From: Acidithiobacillus sulfurivorans
GTDB taxonomy: Bacteria > Pseudomonadota > Gammaproteobacteria > Acidithiobacillales > Acidithiobacillaceae
Assembly (NCBI RefSeq): GCF_018853815.1
Contig: NZ_JAAOMP010000154.1
Location: 1-35,035, forward strand
Direction of reading: 5' to 3'
DNA length: 35,035 nt
The notes below the pieces were generated by a model. It was not told where the DNA came from, did not search any database, and worked only from the letters and a program-made list of their open reading frames with translations. The position numbers and the translations under genes are program-made. Shown in pieces: positions 1 through 7,081 of this stretch (positions are counted from its first letter, which is position 1; each line of letters begins with the position of its first letter).

Positions 1-409
1 GCGCGGCAATGGATTCCAACTGGGCCCGTGCGGCCTGCACTCCGGGACTGGAAGCATTCAGATCGGCTCCAGCCTCGTCGGGTGTACTCAATGCCGAAAA
101 GCTCGTCGCCAGAAGATAACCCGCCACATGCGCCGGTGTCAGACGCTCAAAAGCACTGGGGGCTGGTGCAGCTGCGGGCGCTGCAGGAGCCACCTGAGCA
201 GGTGCTGAAAGAGTGGGCGCTGTAGGCGTCGAGACTGCGCCATGGGCTGCTGCCTTGTACACTTCACCCACCACCTGATCAGCAAGACGTTTGGCAGCGG
301 CTGCCGGAAAATAAATATTCACCGTGACGCAAGCCGAAAGCCCCATCAGCATGCCCAGCACCAGCAGTGCCTGCCAGGTTCGGTTTTTCAGAAAAGCTTG
401 CTTCATCAT
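1..409 (-). CDS. YdbL/DUF1318-type lipoprotein (partial, runs off left edge)
   Basis: The frame opens at ATG 409 (or the adjacent ATG at 406), after an AGGAG-like ribosome site about 10 nt upstream, and continues off the window. It begins with a lipoprotein signal peptide ending in a lipobox (LSAC), so the mature protein starts at that cysteine. Next comes CVTVNIYFPAAAAKRLADQ, typical of DUF1318 (YdbL) lipoproteins. An Ala/Pro-rich linker follows, then a second part containing NASSPGVQAARAQL, which resembles the DUF1318 core. The gene starts 5 bp after the YdbH-like gene, the order known from ydbH-ynbE-ydbL in enterobacteria. In that system YnbE is a small outer-membrane lipoprotein that stacks on the YdbH C-terminus, and YdbL assists it. 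Here one protein may combine both parts (inference). The C-terminus is not visible. Confidence 0.75.
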   Translation of the reverse strand, partial: MMKQAFLKNRTWQALLVLGMLMGLSACVTVNIYFPAAAAKRLADQVVGEVYKAAAHGAVSTPTAPTLSAPAQVAPAAPAAAPAPSAFERLTPAHVAGYLLATSFSALSTPDEAGADLNASSPGVQAARAQLESIAA

Positions 410-414
410 GCTGC

Positions 415-2493
415 CTATTCTCCTGTGTGCATCTGCGGGCCGGTTTCCATGGCCGTTTTCAGTCTTGCCAGCAACTCATCCCAACTCACCCGGCGATTGT
501 ACCCCACTATATCCACCCTGGGCAGTCCTTGTCCCTGCAAAATGACAAAACCACCATTTTCCGGATGGACTCCGGAAAGCTCTGCCACACCATTAGATAA
601 ATCAATACCCATCCCCAGATGACTGTAACTGAAGGTATTAAACATCCGCAAAAACATGCCCTGGAAGAAGCCGCTGATACCGTCTCCCCCGCCCAGCTTG
701 GTAATACTCTGAACCGCCTGGTAACTGATTTTTTGGGGAACACCAGGAGTCTTTACGGTTTCAAAATGACCCTGAAAAGCTTCGGGAGACCAGTTCAACA
801 AGTACAGATTGCGGAGATTTCCATCTAACACCCCGCTAATGTACCCAAAATGAAAAGCGTCCGTGAGCGGCTTCAATTGCAAGCCCTGAACGGACACGTT
901 AGCCCGCAGCAACGGCATCACGCCCAGGAAATTCTGCACTTGCAAGTCACGTACCAACAGCTTGCCGCCAAAAATACCTGCACTTAACTCTCCACTGGTC
1001 TGTATTGTCCCGGCGTGATAAGTCAATCGCGGAATGGAAGCCTGAATCGTGCCGGTGAAGGGCGGCCAGTGCATAATCTGCGTCAGGGATTTCATACTCA
1101 TCCCCTGCAAGTTACCCTGCATTGAAAAACCGGAATGGGGTCCCGTCCAATGACCGGAAAGCTCCTGAAAATGCAACACCCCACCCAGAAGGTGGAGATC
1201 CACCGGCTGTTGCAAGGCAAATCCTCCAGGATGCAACACCACGCGCACGGCAAGCGGACCCAAAGGAATATGGTATAAGGTGGCGCTTTGCCAGTTAAAA
1301 ACCGCCTTTTCCACGGGTACATTGGCACCCCAGGCCCCATGACTGACAACACCGGCCAGGCTCATTTGTTGGGTAGAAAAATCACCGTGCTGCAAATCCC
1401 AATGCACAGAACACAAAGCCGGGTTTCCCGCCACCGAAAAATGCAAATGACCCGCTAGCAAAGCCTGCGCTGCAAAACTGCTGGCTGGTAATAACGGTTT
1501 AATCCAGGTCGTAAAAAGGGGGGCCAGGGCGACATCGGCATCCTGCAAATGCCAGTCCAGCTTACTCCCCTGAATGGGTTCACTGACGGCAAATTTTGCG
1601 GTTCCCAGATTCGGCCAATTTATCTGACCCCGCTCCAGATGCCAGTTTTTTGCCGACTGGCGCCAGCGACTCTGCATGACAACCGGTCGCGCCGGAGCCG
1701 CCCAATACCAGGGACTCCATAAAATGCCACCCTCGTCCCAACGCAGCTGAACGTGTCCCTGCCAATGTTTTTGCAGATGCCCATCACCCGACAATTGTGC
1801 GGCGACATTCTGGGCTGCCTGCAACCCATCGGGACTGCTGAACTGCCCTTTGTGCAGTTGCGCCCAGAAATGGACCGCAGAGATTTGTGACCAGCTAACA
1901 CCAGAAGAATGCATCTGCCAACCGAGTTCTCCGCCACTTTGCCAGTTGGCCGGGAGCAGATGCAGGGCGGAAACCCAATCGGTCAAAACAACTTCTCCCT
2001 GGGTCTGTAATTGCCAGCGACCTGAAGCTGCACTGCGCGCAAGCAGGGTCAGCTTGCCCAATTTTGCCCCCTCCAGCTGGAAGTGCAGGCTGCCCAGCCC
2101 CCCGGAACGCAGCACCTGAAAACGTCCAGCACCTTGCAAAGCCCCCCAGGGACTTCCCGAAATCGCCAGATGCAAGGCTGAACACGACCAACCCTGCCGG
2201 GTCTGCAGGACGCAGTTACCCTGTATGGCTTGCCAGGGATGCTGTTTGCCAATCTGCAGGGTCCCGGCCAGAAATTGCAAACTGGCATTTTTCTGCGCAT
2301 GCGTCCGCAGCATGACCTTCAGGTGCTGCGCTTGCCAGGAAGCACCCTGAACCCGTGCCGCTGTGATTTCCAGCGTCTGCGCCCATGCCGGACCGGACAG
2401 CAAAAATCCCGCACAAAAAAATATAAGCCAATGCCTGAGTCTGAACCCGGCGGTCATTGGCAGGCGCAAGGGGTTAAAATCCTGCATAAGCAC
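415..2493 (-). CDS. ydbH: YdbH-like AsmA-family envelope protein
   Basis: This protein of about 690 residues has a basic N-terminus and one hydrophobic signal anchor (HWLIFFCAGFLLSGPAWA), followed by long beta-rich sequence. The last ~120 residues, including SYQAVQSITKLGGG and GQGLPRVDIVGYNRRVSWDEL, are typical of the YdbH/DctA-YdbH C-terminal domain. YdbH, TamB and YhdP are redundant inner-membrane-anchored bridges that move phospholipid to the outer membrane (family knowledge). The frame opens at GTG 2493, directly after the cysM stop. ATG 2487 and ATG 2457 are alternative starts, and none has a strong ribosome site. The downstream DUF1318 lipoprotein starts 5 bp after the stop, so the pair is almost certainly cotranscribed and functionally linked. 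Family call is confident; exact start is not. Confidence 0.8.
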   Translation of the reverse strand: MLMQDFNPLRLPMTAGFRLRHWLIFFCAGFLLSGPAWAQTLEITAARVQGASWQAQHLKVMLRTHAQKNASLQFLAGTLQIGKQHPWQAIQGNCVLQTRQGWSCSALHLAISGSPWGALQGAGRFQVLRSGGLGSLHFQLEGAKLGKLTLLARSAASGRWQLQTQGEVVLTDWVSALHLLPANWQSGGELGWQMHSSGVSWSQISAVHFWAQLHKGQFSSPDGLQAAQNVAAQLSGDGHLQKHWQGHVQLRWDEGGILWSPWYWAAPARPVVMQSRWRQSAKNWHLERGQINWPNLGTAKFAVSEPIQGSKLDWHLQDADVALAPLFTTWIKPLLPASSFAAQALLAGHLHFSVAGNPALCSVHWDLQHGDFSTQQMSLAGVVSHGAWGANVPVEKAVFNWQSATLYHIPLGPLAVRVVLHPGGFALQQPVDLHLLGGVLHFQELSGHWTGPHSGFSMQGNLQGMSMKSLTQIMHWPPFTGTIQASIPRLTYHAGTIQTSGELSAGIFGGKLLVRDLQVQNFLGVMPLLRANVSVQGLQLKPLTDAFHFGYISGVLDGNLRNLYLLNWSPEAFQGHFETVKTPGVPQKISYQAVQSITKLGGGDGISGFFQGMFLRMFNTFSYSHLGMGIDLSNGVAELSGVHPENGGFVILQGQGLPRVDIVGYNRRVSWDELLARLKTAMETGPQMHTGE

Positions 2494-3378
2494 TCAGGCC
2501 GGAAAAACGCCTGTACTCAGGTAGCGATCACCGCGATCACAGATAATCGCCACCAAAACCCCATACTCCAGGGTTTGGGCAACACGCAGCGCGGCAGCCA
2601 CCGCGCCTCCAGAAGATATTCCGGCCAGCACGCCTTCATCACGCGCCAGACGCCGGGTCATGTCCTCAGCCTCCTCCTGGGTCACGTCTTCTATCTGACT
2701 GACCATCTCGCGATGATAGATTTTTGGCAAATAGGCTTCCGGCCAACGGCGAATACCAGGAATTTTGGCCCCTTCAGCGGGTTGCACGCCGACAATCTGA
2801 ATGTCCGGAGAGACCGTCCGCAAGTAGCGGGAGGTACCCATGATCGTACCAGTGGTACCCATGGAGGATACAAAATGCGTGATACTGCCGCGTGTGTCCC
2901 GCCAGATTTCCGGACCCGTACTGAGATAATGGGCTTCCGGATTATCGGGATTGGAAAACTGGTCAAGCATGAAGCCTTCTCCAGCGGCCACCATTTGCCG
3001 GGCCAGATCAATAGAACCTTCAATGCTGCGTTCTGCTGGCGTCAAGATGACTTCGGCGCCATAGGCACGCATCACCTGACGCCGCTCGATGCTCATGTTT
3101 TCCGGCATAATCAGGGTCATCGGGATCTTTCGCACTGAAGCCGCCATAGCCAGGGCAATGCCGGTATTGCCGCTGGTGGGTTCAATCAATCGGGTGGAAG
3201 TCGTGATAGTGCTGCGCTCCAGAGCCCGCCGGATCATATTCATGGCCGGGCGATCCTTGACAGAACCTGCCGGATTATTCCCCTCCAGCTTGCCAAAAAT
3301 ACGGACACCCGCTCTGGGTGCCAAACTCCTGAATTCGCAAAGCGGGGTATTCCCCACCCAATCTTCCAATCCGCCCAT
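2494..3378 (-). CDS. cysM: Cysteine synthase B (O-acetylserine sulfhydrylase B)
   Basis: PLP-dependent cysteine synthase of 294 residues. Start ATG 3378 was chosen because AAGGAG lies 8 nt upstream and the protein then begins MGGLEDWVGNTPL, the usual family N-terminus; an upstream extension of the frame is not supported. The PLP lysine is K41 in NPAGSVKDRPA, a CysM rather than CysK signature. TSGNTG (68-73) binds substrate and the later GTTGT loop binds the PLP phosphate. CysM makes cysteine from O-acetylserine and sulfide, and can use thiosulfate to give S-sulfocysteine, a reasonable choice in a sulfur oxidiser. It is divergent from the VIT-type transporter, with a ~97 bp shared upstream region, and its stop abuts the ydbH-like start. 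Confidence 0.93.
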   Translation of the reverse strand: MGGLEDWVGNTPLCEFRSLAPRAGVRIFGKLEGNNPAGSVKDRPAMNMIRRALERSTITTSTRLIEPTSGNTGIALAMAASVRKIPMTLIMPENMSIERRQVMRAYGAEVILTPAERSIEGSIDLARQMVAAGEGFMLDQFSNPDNPEAHYLSTGPEIWRDTRGSITHFVSSMGTTGTIMGTSRYLRTVSPDIQIVGVQPAEGAKIPGIRRWPEAYLPKIYHREMVSQIEDVTQEEAEDMTRRLARDEGVLAGISSGGAVAAALRVAQTLEYGVLVAIICDRGDRYLSTGVFPA

Positions 3379-3475
3379 ATGCTTCTCCTTGCCTGAACAT
3401 AGCGCCATCATAGACCCAAGCCATAAACCGGGGCTATCCTGAACCCTTTTTAAGGTCAAGATTGGAATCCTTGGA

Positions 3476-4171
3476 ATGGAAAACAAGCACACAGAAAGTC
3501 ACGCGAAAAACACGGGTTGGCTACGTGCCGGCGTGCTGGGTGCAAACGATGGTCTGCTGTCTACCGCAGGTCTGCTCAGTGGAGTCATTGCGGGTCAGGC
3601 CAATCATGATCAGATTCTGCTGGCCGGAGTCGCCGCCCTGTTATCCGGAGCGCTATCCATGGCGGCCGGTGAATATGTTTCCGTCAGCTCTCAGCGTGAC
3701 AGCCAGAAAGCGCAACTGCGGCAGGAAGCCCATGAAATAAAACAAAACCCTGAACTGGAACAACTCGAACTTTGTCGAATTTATATGGACCGGGGCCTGG
3801 ATGAAGCGCTGGCACGGCAAGTCTCTTTTCAATTGATGCAGCGTGATCCCCTTGAAGCGCATGCACGAGAAGAGCTGGGCCTGACTGAAGTCGCTGAAGC
3901 GCGCCCTGTTCAAGCGGCATTAGCCTCCGCTGTTTCCTTTGTGATCGGCGCGGTGCCGCCGGTTCTGGTCGGCGCTTTTGTCCCGCACGTCTCTGCGCTG
4001 CTTATGTTGTTTGTGAGCACGCTGATTCTTTTGGCCATACTGGGGGTCATATCTGCCAAACTGGGTGGGTCAAACCCTTTGAAAGGTGCCTTGAGAATCC
4101 TGTTTTGGGGCACGGTCGCCCTCGCCTTTACGGCACTGATCGGTCATCTTCTCGGTCAGGCCATCGGTTAG
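3476..4171 (+). CDS. VIT1/CCC1-family Fe2+/Mn2+ transporter
   Basis: Integral membrane protein of 231 residues. The N-terminal part, GVLGANDGLLSTAGLLSGV, followed by ALLSGALSMAAGEYVSV, is the hallmark of the VIT1/CCC1 (DUF125) family. A charged cytoplasmic segment (about 75-140) rich in Glu and Gln follows and corresponds to the metal-binding region between helices 2 and 3. Three more hydrophobic helices complete the usual five. Members move ferrous iron or manganese out of the cytosol by proton antiport; the eukaryotic ones load vacuoles. In an acidophile exposed to high ferrous iron, detoxification is plausible (inference). Start ATG 3476 has a modest TTGGA ribosome site. It is probably cotranscribed with pgl, 24 bp downstream. 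Confidence 0.88.
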   Translation: MENKHTESHAKNTGWLRAGVLGANDGLLSTAGLLSGVIAGQANHDQILLAGVAALLSGALSMAAGEYVSVSSQRDSQKAQLRQEAHEIKQNPELEQLELCRIYMDRGLDEALARQVSFQLMQRDPLEAHAREELGLTEVAEARPVQAALASAVSFVIGAVPPVLVGAFVPHVSALLMLFVSTLILLAILGVISAKLGGSNPLKGALRILFWGTVALAFTALIGHLLGQAIG

Positions 4172-4195
4172 GACTATTTTTCGGAGGTATTCAGC

Positions 4196-4909
4196 ATGCT
4201 GGAAGAAAACTCACTGCCAAGATGGCATATTTATCCCGACCAGGAACAGATCAGCACCCATCTTGCGGCGGCCATCACCCGCATGGCGGCTGAGGCCATC
4301 GCCCTGCGCGGTGCTTTTCATCTGGTGGTGGCGGGAGGCAACACGCCGCGTGCCACTTATGCCCTGCTACCGTCCATGGGCCGCAACTGGCAAAGCTGGC
4401 ATATTTATCATGGCGATGAGCGCTGCCTGCCGCCCGAAGATCCCGAACGTAACAGCCTGATGCTTGCACAAACCTGGTTATCCCAGGTACCCATTCCAAG
4501 CGCCCAGATTCATACCATACCCGCCGAAACAGGAGCTAGTGAAGCGGCCCGCCGCTATGCAGCAATTCTGCCCGCACAACGCTTTGACTTGGTGCTTTTG
4601 GGTTTGGGGGAAGATGGACATACGGCCAGTTTGTTCCCCGGACATGACTGGGGACAGGAAAAAGGTAGCTCTCCCACCCTCAGTATTCTGGATGCTGCCA
4701 AGGCTCCCCCGCAGAGAGTCAGCCTCAGCGCCTGGCGGCTGCGCCATACACACGCCCTGTTTTTTCTGGCCTGCGGCTCAGGCAAACAGGATGCCATTGC
4801 TGCCTGGTTACGCGGCGAAAACATTCCTGCAGCGGTTGTTGGTCGTGGCGCAGATGTTTGGCTGGACAAGGCGGCGTGGCCGGAAAGTTTGAAGGCTCAT
4901 GCGAGCTAA
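4196..4909 (+). CDS. pgl: 6-phosphogluconolactonase
   Basis: DevB/SOL-type 6-phosphogluconolactonase of 237 residues, the usual length. It hydrolyses 6-phosphogluconolactone to 6-phosphogluconate in the oxidative pentose phosphate route. Visible motifs are VVAGGNTPRATYALL (phosphate/substrate loop), HIYHGDERCLPPEDPERNS, and LLGLGEDGHTASLFPG, which holds the family histidine. Start ATG 4196 follows a good CGGAGG ribosome site. No zwf or gnd neighbour is present, so its pathway partners must lie elsewhere. The gene ends about 24 bp before the convergent hicB; see the cassette finding for what may have been inserted just after its stop. Confidence 0.92.
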   Translation: MLEENSLPRWHIYPDQEQISTHLAAAITRMAAEAIALRGAFHLVVAGGNTPRATYALLPSMGRNWQSWHIYHGDERCLPPEDPERNSLMLAQTWLSQVPIPSAQIHTIPAETGASEAARRYAAILPAQRFDLVLLGLGEDGHTASLFPGHDWGQEKGSSPTLSILDAAKAPPQRVSLSAWRLRHTHALFFLACGSGKQDAIAAWLRGENIPAAVVGRGADVWLDKAAWPESLKAHAS

Positions 4910-4932
4910 CGTTTGAATTCACCATACACAAT

Positions 4933-5268
4933 TCACCCCATGCGAACCTCACGGCTCAACGCTTCAATAGCCAACTGATTAAGGCTTTTGCCAACTGCCT
5001 GCGCCTTGATTAGGGCTGCGGCATGAAGCTCTGGCGGAACCCTGAGCAAAAGCTTACCGCTAACTGGCTTTTCAGGTGATTTACCAATTTTTTCACACGC
5101 CTCAAGGTAATCATCCACGGCCTCTTCAAATGCCGTGTGTAAATCAGCAACACTCTCGGCGTGAAAGCCAATAATGTCTTGTATGCCAAGCAACCTGCCA
5201 ACTAGACTATTGTCGCGGTCATCGAAATCAATGCGGGCGGTGTAGCCCTTGTAAGTCAGTGTGTTCAT
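4933..5268 (-). CDS. hicB: HicB-family antitoxin
   Basis: Antitoxin of 111 residues. The N-terminal half (YKGYTARIDFDDRDNSLVGR, GFHAESVADLHTAFEEAVDDYL) is the partially degraded RNase-H-like HicB fold that sits on the toxin. The C-terminal part (SGKLLLRVPPELHAAALIKA, then GKSLNQLAIEAL) is a ribbon-helix-helix DNA-binding domain. It should neutralise HicA and repress the operon. Its ATG overlaps the hicA stop (ATGA), giving translational coupling, and the toxin-first order is normal for hicAB. The pair lies alone between convergent pgl and the slipin gene, which suggests an acquired module. Confidence 0.9.
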   Translation of the reverse strand: MNTLTYKGYTARIDFDDRDNSLVGRLLGIQDIIGFHAESVADLHTAFEEAVDDYLEACEKIGKSPEKPVSGKLLLRVPPELHAAALIKAQAVGKSLNQLAIEALSREVRMG

Positions 5269-5519
5269 GGTTTAACTCCGATAGCAGTTAAAAAATCGCG
5301 TGCTTGTTCCACTTGATACGGTTTAGCTTCCTTGGTGGGATGCGGGCGATGAAAAGCGGTAATTCTGCCATTAAATTCAAAACGTACACGAGAACCACGC
5401 CCTTCAATAACCCGGCAACCCAACGAGATGAATAGAGTTTCGATACGCACCCATTCGAGAGAAGCTGTAGTCGGTTTGGCAAAGATAGCTTGCAACGTTT
5501 TGGTGTGCTTGGCATTCAT
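5265..5519 (-). CDS. hicA: HicA-family mRNA interferase toxin
   Basis: Small toxin of 84 residues from ATG 5519; ATG 5528 is also possible and would add three residues. HicA proteins are dsRBD-fold, ribosome-independent mRNA interferases. The segment EGRGSRVRFEFNGRITAFHRPHP is characteristic of the HicA subgroup that carries GSR where classical members have GSH; the subgroup keeps a conserved histidine in FHRPHP, seen here. A helix containing VEQARDFLTAIGV closes the fold. No good Shine-Dalgarno sequence precedes it. An inverted repeat lies immediately upstream and probably binds HicB. Confidence 0.88.
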   Translation of the reverse strand: MNAKHTKTLQAIFAKPTTASLEWVRIETLFISLGCRVIEGRGSRVRFEFNGRITAFHRPHPTKEAKPYQVEQARDFLTAIGVKP

Positions 5520-5528
5520 GTGGTACAT

Positions 5529-5547
5529 GCTATCAAAAAACGATAGC
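5529..5547 (-). promoter_or_regulatory. Inverted-repeat operator upstream of hicA
   Basis: Perfect 6-bp inverted repeat GCTATC / GATAGC separated by seven bases, immediately upstream of the hicA start codons. Position and symmetry fit an autoregulatory site for the ribbon-helix-helix domain of HicB. Binding is inferred from position only. Confidence 0.55.
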
Positions 5548-5568
5548 AATAAAAACAAATTTGGCAGC

Positions 5569-5680
5569 ACCTAACTACATGGATTGCTAAATTTATACAA
5601 GGAGTATTTTTCAGACTGCCGAATGTGTAGTTAAGGGATGCGCCGCTTTTGGTGCGCCCCTCTCGAACGCAATGTTAGGC
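5569..5680. other. attC-like recombination site flanking hicAB
   Basis: On plus, ACCTAAC (5569-5575) fits the attC R-box RYYYAAC, and GTTAGGC (5674-5680) fits GTTRRRY; the two are near-complementary across 112 bp. On minus, the sequence from 5680 reads GCCTAAC-ATTGC-GTTCGAG followed by a GC-rich arm (GGGGCGCACC, short loop, GGCGC), then CCCTTAACTACAC. This closely follows R-box, spacer, L-box and hairpin order in integron cassette attC sites. The far R-box of that compact form (ATTCGGC) is degenerate. No integrase or second site is visible. It is a candidate only. Confidence 0.35.
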
Positions 5681-5684
5681 GTGG

Positions 5685-6614
5685 TCAATCTGCAGCCGTT
5701 TTCTGGGACTGCTTAACCATGGAAAGCGCCGTACCCACCAGAGCGCCAATATTGCCGAGGTCGGAAGGAATCACCAGACTGGTACTGCTCTTGGCCAGAT
5801 TCCCCCACTTTTCGATGTAGTCCTTGGCGAGTTGCATTTGCAGGGCTTCGTAGCCTCCAGGTTCACGAGCCGCCGAACCGATAACCCGGATGGCTTCGGC
5901 GGTAGCCTCGGCAACCAGTTGAATGGCCTTGGCTTCGCCTTCAGCACGCAATACTTCCGCCTGTTTGCGGCCATCTGCCACATTGATGTCCTGTTGCCGC
6001 TGACCTTCAGAAGTGTTGATTTGCTGCTGTCTTTGGCCTTCAGATTTGGCAATCAGGGCGCGCTTTTCTCGCTCTGCGGTAATTTGCAGCTCCATGGCGC
6101 GGATGATTTCCTGGGGTGGGGTGATATCCCGTATTTCGTAGCGGAGGACCTTGACGCCCCAGTTCAGGGCCGCTTCATCCACCGAAGATGCCACCGCCGT
6201 ATTGAGCAGCTGCCGAGAAGACAGGGCTGCATCGAGATGCAGCTTACCGATTTCTGAACGCATGGTGGTTTGTGCCAACTGGATGACAGCAGTAAAGGGG
6301 TTGCTCGAACCATAAGCGGCCTTGACGGAATCCGTAATCTGCAAATAGAGAATCCCGTCTACCGTCATGGTGGTGTTATCAAAGGAAATACAGGCCTGCG
6401 CTGGCACTTCCATGGGTACTTCGCGCATATCAAAACGAAATGCGACACGGTCCAGAAAAGGAATAATAAAATTCAGGCCCGGTTCCAGAACGGCGTGAAA
6501 TTTACCGAGTCTTTCAACCACCCAGGCGCGTTGCTGGGGAACCACCCGGATGGTGGTGCGTAAAATCAGAAAAGCCGCAACAATGACAATTAGGATGATG
6601 ATGAGGGAGGACAT
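5685..6614 (-). CDS. Paraslipin (SPFH/Band 7 protein, QmcA-like)
   Basis: Protein of 309 residues with one N-terminal membrane helix (SLIIILIVIVAAFLIL). The SPFH domain covers roughly residues 20-200 and starts with VVPQQRAWVVERLGKFHAVL. It is followed by a charged, repetitive coiled coil containing two SEGQRQQ(Q/D)IN units and an Ala-rich stretch, both typical of slipins that form large membrane rings. Such proteins organise membrane microdomains and work with NfeD partners in membrane quality control. Start ATG 6614 has AAGGAG just upstream. It overlaps the end of nfeD by 25 bp, confirming an nfeD-slipin operon. The nfeD start is only 30 bp from glgB, so read-through from glgB is possible. 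Confidence 0.9.
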   Translation of the reverse strand: MSSLIIILIVIVAAFLILRTTIRVVPQQRAWVVERLGKFHAVLEPGLNFIIPFLDRVAFRFDMREVPMEVPAQACISFDNTTMTVDGILYLQITDSVKAAYGSSNPFTAVIQLAQTTMRSEIGKLHLDAALSSRQLLNTAVASSVDEAALNWGVKVLRYEIRDITPPQEIIRAMELQITAEREKRALIAKSEGQRQQQINTSEGQRQQDINVADGRKQAEVLRAEGEAKAIQLVAEATAEAIRVIGSAAREPGGYEALQMQLAKDYIEKWGNLAKSSTSLVIPSDLGNIGALVGTALSMVKQSQKTAAD

Positions 6615-7051
6615 AAAGACTCCTTGTCGGAGGGTTGCCGGGGTAGCACCCCTAAATGTAGCAGGTTATCGGTCTTGCCCACGATCACGGCGCGATCACC
6701 GGCACAAGGGGCCGGGCCATCATCTACCACCGCCATCCATTCGCTGCCCCGGTAACGCACCGTATAATGTTCATTCTGGTCAGGGCCGCGAATTACATCC
6801 ACGCCCTGACCCAAATCAAAATCCGTCAATCCCTGGGCTTTCCCGGCGAGCCGGTGGCGCAGCCAAATTCCGGCAGGCAGCAACACCAGACAGAAGCCCA
6901 GAAACACCCAGTGCAAAACCGCGCCAGGCAGCACTAATCCGGTAATAGCAGTAAACAAGGCGGCCAAAGCCACCGCCGCCAGATAAAAAGTGCCGGTGAA
7001 TAATTCGGATATTCCCGCTACGAAAGCGATAATGACATAAATATAAAGCAT
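6590..7051 (-). CDS. NfeD-family membrane protein (short form)
   Basis: Protein of 153 residues from ATG 7051; GTG 7060 is an alternative with no better ribosome site. Two or three hydrophobic helices occupy residues ~1-70 (YVIIAFVAGISELFTG, then LHWVFLGFCLVLLPAGIWL). A soluble OB-fold tail follows, with GQGVDVIRGP, YTVRYRGSEWMAVV and PCAGDRAVIVG, which matches the NfeD C-terminal domain. This is the short NfeD1b type without the ClpP-like protease domain. It partners the SPFH protein encoded directly downstream, whose start it overlaps. Confidence 0.88.
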   Translation of the reverse strand: MLYIYVIIAFVAGISELFTGTFYLAAVALAALFTAITGLVLPGAVLHWVFLGFCLVLLPAGIWLRHRLAGKAQGLTDFDLGQGVDVIRGPDQNEHYTVRYRGSEWMAVVDDGPAPCAGDRAVIVGKTDNLLHLGVLPRQPSDKESLCPPSSSS

Positions 7052-7081
7052 ACTAATCACCCGTGCAGGGAGTCTTTCTCC

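Noticed and set aside
2230-3138. 302-codon plus-strand open frame
   Set aside because: It lies opposite cysM and ydbH, has no ribosome site and no recognisable domain; it is an antisense shadow.
4904-4935. Second attC site at the end of pgl/hicB
   Set aside because: A GTTAGC-like box is present on minus, but no partner R-box or hairpin lies within the needed distance, so only the right-hand site is proposed.
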